41,137 nucleotides of DNA from CAUPWF01 sp036656615 (GTDB lineage Bacteria > Bacillota > Clostridia > Lachnospirales > Lachnospiraceae). This document shows positions 8,483 to 16,346 of this stretch, piece by piece. Each line of letters opens with the position of its first letter. The stretch's first letter is position 1. The translations under genes and the position numbers were made by a program. The stretch covers positions 1 through 41,137 of the forward strand of contig JAVXHY010000017.1 of the NCBI GenBank assembly GCA_036656615.1, written 5' to 3'. Under the pieces are notes generated by a model that did no database searches, was not told the DNA's origin, and worked only from the letters and a program-made list of their open reading frames with translations.

Positions 8483-9121
8483 TTATCTGTTTATTTTTTT
8501 ATATTCCTCATAGGAGATAAAATTTCGGTCAAAACTAGTGGTGGTTACGTCCATTTTCTCAATATCACGAAACCGAATCATCTGATAATCATCTGAAAAA
8601 CAAAATAGATAGAGTCCATTTGATTTTAATACATATGTAATAGGTGCTACTGTTAATGAGTCATTGATTACTACCAGAACTTCTTCATCTAGACAATAAT
8701 CGATTGTTTCGCAAATCCAGGAATCCATATCTATTTTTTCAGTAAGTAAATCAATGCTTAAATAATTCTCTGCATCACTTTCAAACATGGCACTAAGCTC
8801 TGGTGCAATCAGACACAATTTATCGATGATAGAATTATTTTTCGGTGTTGATCCAAGACTATTCATAATCTTAAGAGCAAAAATGATTTGGCGGATCTCT
8901 TCATTAGTGAAAAAACTTGTACCAAATTTATAATTTTCATCTATTCTCACCCCGCCTCCAACTCCTTGTATACAATACACAGGGATTCCCATAGATGACA
9001 AACGGTCAATATCTCGTTCAATTGTCTTTGTGCTTACTTCAAATTGTTCTGCAAGCTTCTTATAGGTTGTTTTTTTATATTTCAGCAGATAGATTAGTAT
9101 CTCTAAGTGTCTTCCTTTTAT
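8483..9121 (-). CDS. WYL-domain transcriptional regulator with apparent AUA start codon
   Basis: The frame encodes an N-terminal HTH_11 domain (KGRHLEILIYLLKYKKTTYK, then LAEQFEVSTKTIERDIDRL) followed by a short WYL-type ligand-binding region (VLKSNGLYLFCFSDDYQMIR, then FRDIEKM). It totals 212 residues, shorter than usual 300-residue WYL regulators and without the C-terminal extension. The usual family start M-K-G-R-H-L-E-I-L aligns with ATA at 9119-9121, six bases after a perfect AAAGGGGGG. There is no in-frame ATG, GTG or TTG before the TTG at 9001, which would delete the HTH, and an in-frame TAA precedes. Either AUA is used, or the start codon is mutated or missequenced. It is upstream of the MATE gene and divergent from copA. 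Confidence 0.72.
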   Translation of the reverse strand: MKGRHLEILIYLLKYKKTTYKKLAEQFEVSTKTIERDIDRLSSMGIPVYCIQGVGGGVRIDENYKFGTSFFTNEEIRQIIFALKIMNSLGSTPKNNSIIDKLCLIAPELSAMFESDAENYLSIDLLTEKIDMDSWICETIDYCLDEEVLVVINDSLTVAPITYVLKSNGLYLFCFSDDYQMIRFRDIEKMDVTTTSFDRNFISYEEYKKINR

Positions 9122-9156
9122 TGTAATCCCCCCTTTTTGATATCTTTTCTGTTACC

Positions 9157-9185
9157 ATTTTAGCATACCTTTATAATTTAAGGAA
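9157..9185 (-). promoter_or_regulatory. Probable promoter of the WYL-MATE pair
   Basis: On the minus strand TAAAAT (9157-9162) carries an upstream TGC extended -10; the -35 (TTCCTT, 9180-9185) is weak at 17-base spacing. It abuts the copA -35 at 9186, so the two divergent promoters are back to back and the copper operator may affect both. Confidence 0.45.
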
Positions 9186-9237
9186 TTGACTTTTCATGAA
9201 AATTATTATATCATATACCCCAGTAGGGTATATGATA
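9186..9237 (+). promoter_or_regulatory. copA promoter with CsoR-type operator
   Basis: TTGACT (9186-9191) and TATCAT (9209-9214) are 17 bases apart. A 12-base inverted repeat, TATCATATACCC at 9209-9220 and its complement at 9226-9237 around CAGTA, begins at the -10 box. The ACCC-N5-GGGT core matches known CsoR operators, and csoR is the second gene of the operon, so apo-CsoR should block this promoter until Cu(I) binds. Confidence 0.88.
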
Positions 9238-9288
9238 TTGTTTGATTGGAAATGCTCTATAATGAAGATAGAAAGAAGGAGGACTGAT

Positions 9289-11547
9289 ATGATTACCGAA
9301 CTATATACAATTGAAGGTATGTCTTGTGCCGCATGCAGCAGTGCAGTAGAACGGGTTACCAGAAAGCTTGCAGGTGTAGCCTCCAGTAATGTGAATCTCA
9401 CAACAAATAAAATGACCATTACTTATGATGAACATTTAGTCACGCCTTCCATGATTACGAACAAGATAAACAAAGCTGGGTTTCAGGCTGTTCTTATAAA
9501 ACCTGAAGCAGACAGAAAAAAACAAGAACATGAAACCTTTGAAAAACAGGCCGATCAATTACATGCTTCTAAGAAAAGGTTGACCGCCGCCATTTGTTTT
9601 GCTGTCCCACTACTTTATATTTCCATGGGGCATATGTTACCTATTTCTTTGCCACTACCCTATTTTTTAAATATGAATCGCTATCCACTCCATTATGCCC
9701 TTATGCAATTAATCCTTACTATTCCAGTTCTAATATGTGGATATAAATTTTACACTGTTGGAATTCGTTCTTTATTCAAAGGCAATCCAAATATGGATTC
9801 ACTGGTTGCACTTGGAACAGGAAGCGCTTTCTTCTATAGCCTTTTCATGACCCTTACCATCCCATATACTCCCATGAATGCACATCACCTCTATTATGAA
9901 TCTGCGGCTGTTGTCATTACGCTTGTGATGCTTGGAAAGTATATGGAAAGCCGCAGTAAAGGAAAAACTTCAGAAGCAATTCGAAAACTAATGGAGCTAG
10001 CACCCGATACTTCTTTCCTTTATGAAAATGGGATGGAACGCGAAGTTCCCACGGATTCTATTCAGATTGGACAACACCTCTTGGTAAAGCCTGGCAACCG
10101 CATTTCACTGGACGGTATTGTGTTCAAGGGCAGCAGTAGTGTAGATGAATCTATGCTGACAGGTGAAAGTATTCCCGTGGAAAAACAGGTGGGTGATCCT
10201 CTAATTGGCGGCAGTATGAATTACCAGGGTGCTCTAGAATTAGAAGTAACCCATATAAGCTGTGATACCATGTTGTCTAAAATCATTCAATTAATTGAAG
10301 ATGCACAAGGCAAAAAAGCACCCATTTCAAAACTTGCAGATAAAGTTGCCGGATATTTTGTCCCTGCCGTCATAGGCATTGCTTTTATCGCTGCCTTATT
10401 ATGGTGGATCATTGGTGGCAAAGATCTAGCATTTGTATTAACTATATTTGTTGCAATTCTAGTAATTGCATGTCCCTGTGCCCTAGGACTTGCTACCCCA
10501 ACAGCTATTATGGTTGGCACCGGTGTAGGAGCCAGCCACGGTATCTTAATTAAAAGTGGTGAAGCCTTAGAAGTTGCCCACAAAGTCAATGCAGTTATAT
10601 TGGATAAGACCGGAACTATTACAGAGGGAAAGCCAAAAGTTACGGATATCATTTCACTCGACTCCACTTACACCAGTCAGGACCTTTTAAAAATTGCTGG
10701 AAGCTGTGAACAACTGTCAGAGCACCCATTGGGTGAAGCAATTGTGGCAGCCGCGAAAGAAGCCAATCTGATTCTACAAGTACCAACAGAATTCACCAGT
10801 ATAACTGGAATTGGCATAACTTCTACTCTGGAAGAGCTGAAAGTAGCAATCGGGAATCAACGTCTCTTGGATCAACTGCACCTGACGATTAGCAATACCG
10901 TACAATCCCAGTCTGAAGAGATGTCACAACAAGGTAAAACGCCCATGTTTCTTATGATAAATGATCAGTTAAAAGGAGTCATCGGTGTAGCAGATACCAT
11001 CAAATCAACTAGTATTTCTGCCATTGACCACATAAGGAATATGGGCATTCAGGTGTATATGTTAACTGGAGATAATCAAAAAACTGCAGAATATATAGGC
11101 GCACAGGCACACATTGACACCGTCATTTCAGAGGTACTTCCCCAAGACAAAGCCGCCATAATCGCTAAACTACAAGAAGATGGTAAAACAGTCATGATGG
11201 TTGGAGATGGCGTGAATGATGCACCTGCATTGGTCCAAGCAGATATTGGAACTGCAATTGGTTCCGGAAGTGATATTGCATTAGATTCTGGAGATATTGT
11301 ACTGATGCGTTCCGACTTATCCGATGTTTACCGCGCAATCAAGCTAAGCCGACTTACCATACGCAACATTAAGCAGAATTTATTTTGGGCATTTTTCTAC
11401 AACGGTCTTGGGATTCCAGTTGCAGCAGGAATCTTATATTTATTCGGTGGACCTCTGCTGAATCCAATGATAGCTGGATTCGCTATGTCATTGAGTTCCG
11501 TTTGCGTAGTCAGCAATGCATTGCGATTAAAAACAATTCAACTATAG
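9289..11547 (+). CDS. copA: Copper-exporting P1B-type ATPase
   Basis: A 752-residue P-type ATPase. It has one N-terminal heavy-metal-associated domain with GMSCAAC (C13, C16), then membrane segments, the actuator motif MLTGES, the metal-binding membrane motif CPC (395-397) followed by ALGLATP, the phosphorylation site DKTGT (D439), the nucleotide-domain HP of SEHPLGEA, and GDGVND (639-644). CPC plus the HMA domain identifies the Cu(I) exporters. The ATG at 9289 has AGAAGGAGG just upstream; the longer frame from 9196 starts inside the operator and is rejected. It is the first gene of copA-csoR-copZ, with only 9 bases to csoR, and is derepressed by copper according to the operator. Confidence 0.96.
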   Translation: MITELYTIEGMSCAACSSAVERVTRKLAGVASSNVNLTTNKMTITYDEHLVTPSMITNKINKAGFQAVLIKPEADRKKQEHETFEKQADQLHASKKRLTAAICFAVPLLYISMGHMLPISLPLPYFLNMNRYPLHYALMQLILTIPVLICGYKFYTVGIRSLFKGNPNMDSLVALGTGSAFFYSLFMTLTIPYTPMNAHHLYYESAAVVITLVMLGKYMESRSKGKTSEAIRKLMELAPDTSFLYENGMEREVPTDSIQIGQHLLVKPGNRISLDGIVFKGSSSVDESMLTGESIPVEKQVGDPLIGGSMNYQGALELEVTHISCDTMLSKIIQLIEDAQGKKAPISKLADKVAGYFVPAVIGIAFIAALLWWIIGGKDLAFVLTIFVAILVIACPCALGLATPTAIMVGTGVGASHGILIKSGEALEVAHKVNAVILDKTGTITEGKPKVTDIISLDSTYTSQDLLKIAGSCEQLSEHPLGEAIVAAAKEANLILQVPTEFTSITGIGITSTLEELKVAIGNQRLLDQLHLTISNTVQSQSEEMSQQGKTPMFLMINDQLKGVIGVADTIKSTSISAIDHIRNMGIQVYMLTGDNQKTAEYIGAQAHIDTVISEVLPQDKAAIIAKLQEDGKTVMMVGDGVNDAPALVQADIGTAIGSGSDIALDSGDIVLMRSDLSDVYRAIKLSRLTIRNIKQNLFWAFFYNGLGIPVAAGILYLFGGPLLNPMIAGFAMSLSSVCVVSNALRLKTIQL

Positions 11548-11556
11548 GGAGAGATT

Positions 11557-11859
11557 ATGGAAACAAAATTAGAATGCTGTATAAAACACAAACACCGAGA
11601 GCCTGCCGAAGAAAAGGATCTTCTACATCGTTTGAACCGAATCGAAGGCCAGGTTCGCGGGATCAAGAACATGGTGGATGAAGATCGTTACTGCGTGGAC
11701 ATTCTAACCCAGGTATCAGCCGTACAAGCTGCCTTAAACGGATTTTGCAAAGTACTTCTATCCAACCACATAAAAACCTGCGTTGTACACGACATCCAAG
11801 ACGGGAACTTAGAAGCGGTGGATGAACTATGCCAAACCATTCAAAAATTAATGAAATAA
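11557..11859 (+). CDS. csoR: Copper-sensing repressor CsoR
   Basis: A 100-residue all-helical repressor of the CsoR/RcnR family. The DNA-contacting first helix reads LLHRLNRIEGQVRGIKNMV. The Cu(I) ligands are in the expected places: C46 (RYCVDIL), H71 and C75 (NHIKTCVV). This Cys-His-Cys set is diagnostic of copper-type CsoR rather than RcnR, FrmR or CstR. The N terminus carries an additional CCIKHKH stretch that could bind metal, which is not typical. The ribosome site is AGGGAGAG before the ATG at 11557. It lies between copA and copZ, and its operator is recognised upstream of copA. Confidence 0.95.
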   Translation: METKLECCIKHKHREPAEEKDLLHRLNRIEGQVRGIKNMVDEDRYCVDILTQVSAVQAALNGFCKVLLSNHIKTCVVHDIQDGNLEAVDELCQTIQKLMK

Positions 11860-11874
11860 AAGGAGAATCCAATC

Positions 11875-12078
11875 ATGAAAACTTTTAAATGTGAAGAAAT
11901 AATGTGTGACCATTGTGTATCTCGAATCCAAACAGCTCTCAATCGTGAGGCAATCAAACATAGTATAGATTTGGCTTCTAAGACCGTAACCATAGACGGA
12001 AATGAAGCATGTATCTCTCAGGCTCTAGAAATTTTAGATGATTTAGGTTTTGAAGCAAAGGAAATTGCTGCAAGATAA
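11875..12078 (+). CDS. copZ: CopZ-like copper chaperone
   Basis: A 67-residue single heavy-metal-associated domain of ferredoxin-like fold. The metal site is IMCDHC (C11, C14) in the first loop, a variant of the usual MxCxxC, with an additional Cys at position 6. The C-terminal half (ALEILDDLGFEAKEIAA) has the standard last helix and strand. CopZ proteins carry Cu(I) to CopA and to CsoR. An AAAAGGAGA ribosome site precedes the ATG, 15 bases after csoR. The operon ends here; only 20 bases separate it from the convergent pilin-like gene, and no terminator hairpin is visible between them. Confidence 0.9.
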   Translation: MKTFKCEEIMCDHCVSRIQTALNREAIKHSIDLASKTVTIDGNEACISQALEILDDLGFEAKEIAAR

Positions 12079-12098
12079 AAGGGAGGCAAAGACGACGA

Positions 12099-12974
12099 TT
12101 ATTTTATTTTTATCCAAAATTCTGCTTCCGTTAAATCTGCTTCACCAAATGTCTGTTGATCACTAATATAAGCATCAACTGGATTCTTATTATAGGCGCT
12201 TTGGTGATAATAATAATTACCATTATAATAGATCAGCATGGCATTTGTATTTCCTATTTCCGAATTATTTGCTGCTACCATCATCACATTACCTTCTTTT
12301 GTTAAATAAGGCTTCCAAACCGTTTTATTAATGCTCTCTGGTCTAGTTCCAGGTAATAAATCAATTTCTTCCTGTGTAATCGGTGGAAATGCTCCACCAT
12401 ATTTTTCTCGAAAATACATCTGAAGGGCTTTTGTTGTTGCTTCTGGTTCTTCCCAAAATTTTTTATCCATATACTTCTCTTTTATTGCCTGAAGCTCTGC
12501 CTCTGTAAATCCATTTACATCTTGAATGTAACCAGGGGCATTTACTTTTTCTGATTTTCCACCTACAACATACTTTGGTGTTCCATCTACCTTATAGAGT
12601 ACTGATATGCCATCCTTTGTTTCATAGGTAAGTGCTAATACAGTGCCATCCACATACTGCGACTTCATATTGGAACTACAGATTTTCAGTTCTAATATGG
12701 TTCCATTTACCTCTGCCAAATTTAGTATTTCTTTCTTCAAAATTGTAGTATCTGTACTACCTCGCTCTCCATACTGCTCTGAAACTATTGTTTGTGCCGC
12801 CATAACAACTTGCCTGCATTCCGCTATTGCCTTTTTTTCATTTGCTTTATCAATATAACCAACCAGTGCTGGTATTAATAGGGATGCCAAAACAGCAAGA
12901 ATAACAAGAACTACAATTAGTTCTACTAACGTAAAACCTTGTTTTATTTTTTTGCACTTTCTTGTCTTTTTCAT
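12099..12974 (-). CDS. Type IV pilin-like (pseudopilin) protein, orphan
   Basis: A 291-residue protein with a class III signal: a short basic leader (KKTRKCKKIKQG), prepilin peptidase cleavage site G13|F14, FTLVE with the conserved Glu at mature position 5, and a hydrophobic N-terminal helix of about 20 residues. The remaining 240 residues form a soluble domain without a recognised motif, rich in Tyr and Asn towards the end. It is longer than a standard major pilin, more like a minor pilin or secreted pseudopilin. No pilB, pilC, pilD or other pilins are in the window, so the machinery would have to be elsewhere. It has its own promoter (13012-13040) and converges with copZ. Confidence 0.88.
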   Translation of the reverse strand: MKKTRKCKKIKQGFTLVELIVVLVILAVLASLLIPALVGYIDKANEKKAIAECRQVVMAAQTIVSEQYGERGSTDTTILKKEILNLAEVNGTILELKICSSNMKSQYVDGTVLALTYETKDGISVLYKVDGTPKYVVGGKSEKVNAPGYIQDVNGFTEAELQAIKEKYMDKKFWEEPEATTKALQMYFREKYGGAFPPITQEEIDLLPGTRPESINKTVWKPYLTKEGNVMMVAANNSEIGNTNAMLIYYNGNYYYHQSAYNKNPVDAYISDQQTFGEADLTEAEFWIKIK

Positions 12975-13011
12975 ATAAGCTTCACCTTTTTCATCTAATA
13001 TATATATTATG

Positions 13012-13040
13012 ATTGTAACATTATTCTATATATAACACAA
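13012..13040 (-). promoter_or_regulatory. Promoter of the pilin-like gene
   Basis: On the minus strand TTGTGT (13035-13040) and TACAAT (13012-13017) are 17 bases apart. The region around the -10, AATGTTACAATCATAA, is identical over 16 bases to the promoter of the REC-GGDEF-EAL gene at 37437-37452. Confidence 0.68.
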
Positions 13041-13048
13041 TAGGGGTA

Positions 13049-13270
13049 TCACCTTGAGAATAACATAAGATAGGCTCCATATCCCATGGCCTTCATCTCT
13101 GACCGTGGAATAAACCGAAGTGATGCACTATTGATACAATACCTGATCCCAGTAGGCGATTCTTTATCCCCTTCAAAGACATGTCCAAGGTGTGCATCTC
13201 CATTCTTGCTCTTGACCTCCGTACGGTTCATACCATGTATTCTTTTGGCGTATGTGCAATACTCCTTCAA
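13049..13270 (-). pseudogene. msrB: msrB remnant (methionine sulfoxide reductase B, C-terminal half only)
   Basis: The frame keeps the C-terminal part of MsrB: HGMNRTEVKSKNGDAHLGHV, then the catalytic-Cys motif RYCINSASLRFIPRSEM and GYGAYL. MsrB normally has about 140 residues, including an N-terminal part with two zinc-binding Cys pairs; here at most 73 residues remain, and the ten residues before HGMN do not look like MsrB. The only possible start is a TTG (13270) without a ribosome site. I read it as a decayed gene fragment. It lies after the grdA terminator on the same strand and just upstream of the pilin promoter. Confidence 0.78.
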
Positions 13271-13316
13271 TGAATTTCGACTATTCAGTTTTTATTTTAA
13301 GCGTATATCAGCAAGA

Positions 13317-13350
13317 ACAAAAAAGGAAGAATACATTTCTGCATTCTTCC
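13317..13350 (-). terminator. Rho-independent terminator after grdA
   Basis: The minus strand reads GGAAGAATGC, a six-base loop, GTATTCTTCC, then TTTTTTG. The ten-base stem (one G-T pair) and U-tract begin 27 bases after the grdA stop and should end the grd transcript. Confidence 0.85.
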
Positions 13351-13377
13351 CTCTATTTTATTCTTATATAAATCTAA

Positions 13378-13848
13378 TTAGAATTTAGAATATTGATCTC
13401 TGATTGATTGCATTTCTGTTACAATTTCACCTACATCTAAGACCATTTCCATCATACTGATTTGTTCTTCATAAACAGCATCATCAAATTCTTGTTTCAT
13501 TTCTTCTTCACATACATGATACACTTGAAGTCCTAACTGGACTCCTGTCAACGGACCTGCATAAGTAGGATCTCCTGCTGTTACTGTTTCAGCAGCCAAA
13601 CCGGAAGCTTCTGCTTCCCCTGCACCCAATAATACTACTAGGTTTTCTGGGCCGAATTCTTCGGCGAAATCTTTTACTCTTTTTTGATTCTCTAGGTCCA
13701 TTGCGCCTGCGCTAGTTCAGACAAAGCACTCTGTTGAAGAAAATACAACTTCAGCACCAGCTGTTTTAACGCATTCAGCGATTGCTGGTCCTGGAATACC
13801 ATCGCGATCGCCGATTATAACGGCTTTTTTACCACTTAATATACTCAT
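13378..13848 (-). CDS. grdA: Glycine/sarcosine/betaine reductase complex selenoprotein A
   Basis: A 156-residue selenoprotein read through an in-frame TGA at codon 44 (13717-13719). The redox motif is C41-F-V-U44 followed by TSAGAMDLENQ, the hallmark of GrdA. The N terminus (MSILSGKKAVIIGDRDGIPG) and the C-terminal helices match the family along its full length. GrdA is the small shared subunit: its Sec attacks the substrate intermediate held on protein B and passes a carboxymethyl selenoether to protein C. The ATG at 13848 is preceded by AAAGGAGG. It is last of the cluster, 32 bases after the YkvI-like gene, with a terminator behind. Conventional gene calling would start it at codon 50 and miss the active site. 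Confidence 0.96.
13717..13719 (-). other. grdA: Selenocysteine TGA codon of grdA
   Basis: This in-frame TGA is flanked by the family motif E-C-F-V-U-T-S-A-G-A-M-D. The bases just downstream (GCGCAGGCGC) can form a short hairpin at the position expected for a bacterial SECIS element. Confidence 0.93.
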
Positions 13849-13880
13849 TCACAATTCCTCCTTTTTATTTTTTATTTATT

Positions 13881-14993
13881 TTAAACTGTCTCATTACTTA
13901 CTTCTTGTGCCTTCTTTTGTTTCTTTAGTAAAATATTTTTAATAATCATAAAGATGATTAACAATACTCCAACATAGCCATTTAATACATAAATAACATT
14001 TACTAATTTATCAAAAGGTACTGTTAAACTAATTACAAATCCTACAACTGCTAAAATAATTGTAAGTACTTTAAATGAAGTACTGTTTTCTTTTGTAAAT
14101 CTAGATGAAGCTGTCCAAAGCAATGGAACCGCCGTTGTATAAATACCTAACATAATAACTATTGAAAAAACTGCCGAGAGCCCTGGAACAATTTTTTTTG
14201 CTAGAATTAGATTTGGTATCTGTGCCATGCTTACTGCTTCGATATTAGCAATTAATGCAAAACCTATCAACAAGATAGCCACCGTAACTACTCCTGTTGC
14301 TAAAAACATTCCTCTAGTCAATTCTTTAAATTTATTCTTTGACCCTAGTTCTGCCATAAAACCTGCAAACCAGAGTAAGCAGAATCCACCATAAGAACAA
14401 CCAGAAAAGAACCAATGATTAGAAGCTGCCATTACCTCCACTTCTCCCGATGCAATCAGTCTAGCGCCTTCTGCAACCTGACCATAATCGCGAAAAAGTG
14501 TAATCGCCCCAATGGCAATACATAGGATGATAATAACCGGTCCTACTTTTCCTAATACATCTACCATGGCACTTAATCCACCAACTACAGTAATTCCTGC
14601 TGCAACTGTAAGAATAGCACCACCCACTATAAGTGGTAGTCCGTATTGTTGATGCATGGTAGCCGATGCTCCAGCTACCATAACAATAAAGGACATGTAA
14701 CAAAACAATACTGCAAAATAATCAAACAATCTACCTACTTTGTCTCCACAAAAATAAGTGAAAACTTGACTTCCTCTTTCAAACTTGGCTGTATCTCCAG
14801 CCTTTGCGAAATTATAATTTGTATATAAGAATATACATAAAAATGTAGCAACTACTAAAACACATTTATAACCATAAGCCGTGAAATATTGTAAAATTTC
14901 CTGTCCTGTAGCAAAACCTGACCCAATTGTAAACGCGACTACTGCCCCCGCAAAAGTAAGTACTTTTCCAATTCGTACTTTATCGCAATTCAT
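13881..14993 (-). CDS. YkvI-like membrane protein, candidate substrate transporter
   Basis: A 370-residue protein with about ten hydrophobic segments. The start (GKVLTFAGAVVAFTIGSGFA, then TGQEILQYF) matches the YkvI family, which belongs broadly to the amino-acid/sodium symporter type of fold; the unwound GSGFATGQE stretch in the first membrane helix supports that. No substrate is known for the family. Its place inside the reductase operon, 31 bases after grdB and 32 before grdA, suggests uptake of the reductase substrate (glycine, sarcosine or betaine) or efflux of a product; this is inference from context. The ATG at 14993 has AGGGAGG upstream. Confidence 0.8.
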   Translation of the reverse strand: MNCDKVRIGKVLTFAGAVVAFTIGSGFATGQEILQYFTAYGYKCVLVVATFLCIFLYTNYNFAKAGDTAKFERGSQVFTYFCGDKVGRLFDYFAVLFCYMSFIVMVAGASATMHQQYGLPLIVGGAILTVAAGITVVGGLSAMVDVLGKVGPVIIILCIAIGAITLFRDYGQVAEGARLIASGEVEVMAASNHWFFSGCSYGGFCLLWFAGFMAELGSKNKFKELTRGMFLATGVVTVAILLIGFALIANIEAVSMAQIPNLILAKKIVPGLSAVFSIVIMLGIYTTAVPLLWTASSRFTKENSTSFKVLTIILAVVGFVISLTVPFDKLVNVIYVLNGYVGVLLIIFMIIKNILLKKQKKAQEVSNETV

Positions 14994-15024
14994 AAAAACC
15001 TCCCTGTATTTTCAGACCAATGTC

Positions 15025-16332
15025 TTACTCAAAAACAGTCTGTTCATCAATAGGTGTCTGTAATGCTAGCAACGCTTTGTCAACTAACTTTACTCTAATC
15101 TTCTTACTATCTTCTTCCCCTAATAACGGATTTCCTAATGGATATGGGATTCCAACTGCAGGTACAATTCTATTTGCACCAATTGTCAATGAAATTGGAA
15201 CTACCGTTGCCATATGTACTACTGGAATTCCTGCACGTTCTATTTCTTTTACCATCGTTGCGCCGCAACGTGTGCAAGTACCTCAAGTGGATGTTAAAAT
15301 AACTGCATCTACACCATCAGCTACTAATTTTTTACTAAATTCTTCACCAAATCCCTTAGCATTTCCGGTAGATGTTCCAGTTCCGGTTGTTGTTACAAAG
15401 TAATTTGTTAAGCTGCCAATTTCTCCAGCTTTTTCTTTTTCACGTAATACATCAAGTGGAACAACCAAGTTTGGATTAGCCAATACAAATGATCTGTCAT
15501 ATCCACCATGAACGGTCATAAAGTCATCTGGGCTCATAGTATCCATGCCTGTAATGTCATAGATGCCATATCTTGTTGCACTAGAAGATTCGATATGATC
15601 TGGGTTACCCTGTGGAACAATTCCTCCAGATGTTACAATAGCGATTTTTGCTTTCTTCATGTCAGCCACTGGATCTACCGGTGCTACACGATCAAATGTT
15701 GGCATTGGATATTCTGTTTCATAAGCTTCGCCTGTACATTTTTTCACTAAAATCTCTACTGCTCTTTCAGAACCTCTCTTTTCGTGGAAATAATTCACAC
15801 GAATTCCTCGTTCCAAATAACCTTCTTCAGATGGTCCTAATATTTCTTGTCCTGTTGCCATTTTTTTGATTAAACCAGTCATAGAAGGTAATACTTTTTT
15901 CATACCAGCTGCAGAGATTGGTGTTTCAACTACGATTAAATCTTTGCGATACATATCTACGCCTGGATTTTCTGGATACATACCAGTAATAACTGGAATA
16001 TTTAATTCTGATTCAATAGCCTTTGCAATGCTTCCACATGCAACGCCGTAACGACCTGCGTTAAATGCTGGTCCTGCAACAAATACTTGTGGTTGATATG
16101 GCTTAACCATTTCCACGATTTGTGCCTGTGCTTCTTTGATGTTCTCTCCGAAGTAGTTATCACCACAGATAACAGTTGCCACGATTTCATAGTCTGCGCC
16201 AAGTCCTGCTTGAATTCCAACACCAGGTCCTATGACTCCTTCTCTGATTTCTGGCTTCATATCTGCTTTATCTTCTCCGCCAATACCAGCGAAAAATTGA
16301 TTAATATAATGTACAATTTTAATTTTTCCCAT
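15025..16332 (-). CDS. grdB: Glycine/sarcosine/betaine reductase component B selenoprotein
   Basis: A 435-residue selenoprotein with TGA at codon 350 (15283-15285), exactly the known Sec position of GrdB. The context is ILTST-U-GTCTRCGATMVKEI. The N terminus KIVHYINQFFAGIGGE and the C terminus IPYPLGNPLLG match the family from end to end. With the GrdE-type subunit it forms protein B, which binds the amine substrate as a Schiff base and sets the specificity for glycine (GrdB), sarcosine (GrdF) or betaine (GrdH). I cannot separate these by eye, so the symbol is the generic one. The ribosome site GGAAGGGG precedes the ATG at 16332, 14 bases after grdE. Without readthrough it would appear as two genes of 349 and 76 residues. 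Confidence 0.93.
15283..15285 (-). other. grdB: Selenocysteine TGA codon of grdB with downstream hairpin
   Basis: The in-frame TGA is followed, twelve bases later, by a perfect six-base stem CGTTGC-GGC-GCAACG (minus strand, about 15256-15270), a good candidate for the apical part of a bacterial SECIS element recognised by SelB. Confidence 0.9.
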
Positions 16333-16346
16333 TTTTGTTCCCCTTC

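Noticed and set aside
9196..9288. A 31-residue longer N terminus of CopA
   Set aside because: It would begin inside the promoter/operator region and has no ribosome site; the ATG at 9289 has AGAAGGAGG.
15025..16332. Two separate genes or a nonsense-mutated pseudogene at grdB, and likewise a start inside grdA
   Set aside because: The TGA codons fall exactly at the known Sec positions (350 and 44) with family motifs on both sides, so readthrough as selenocysteine is the better explanation.
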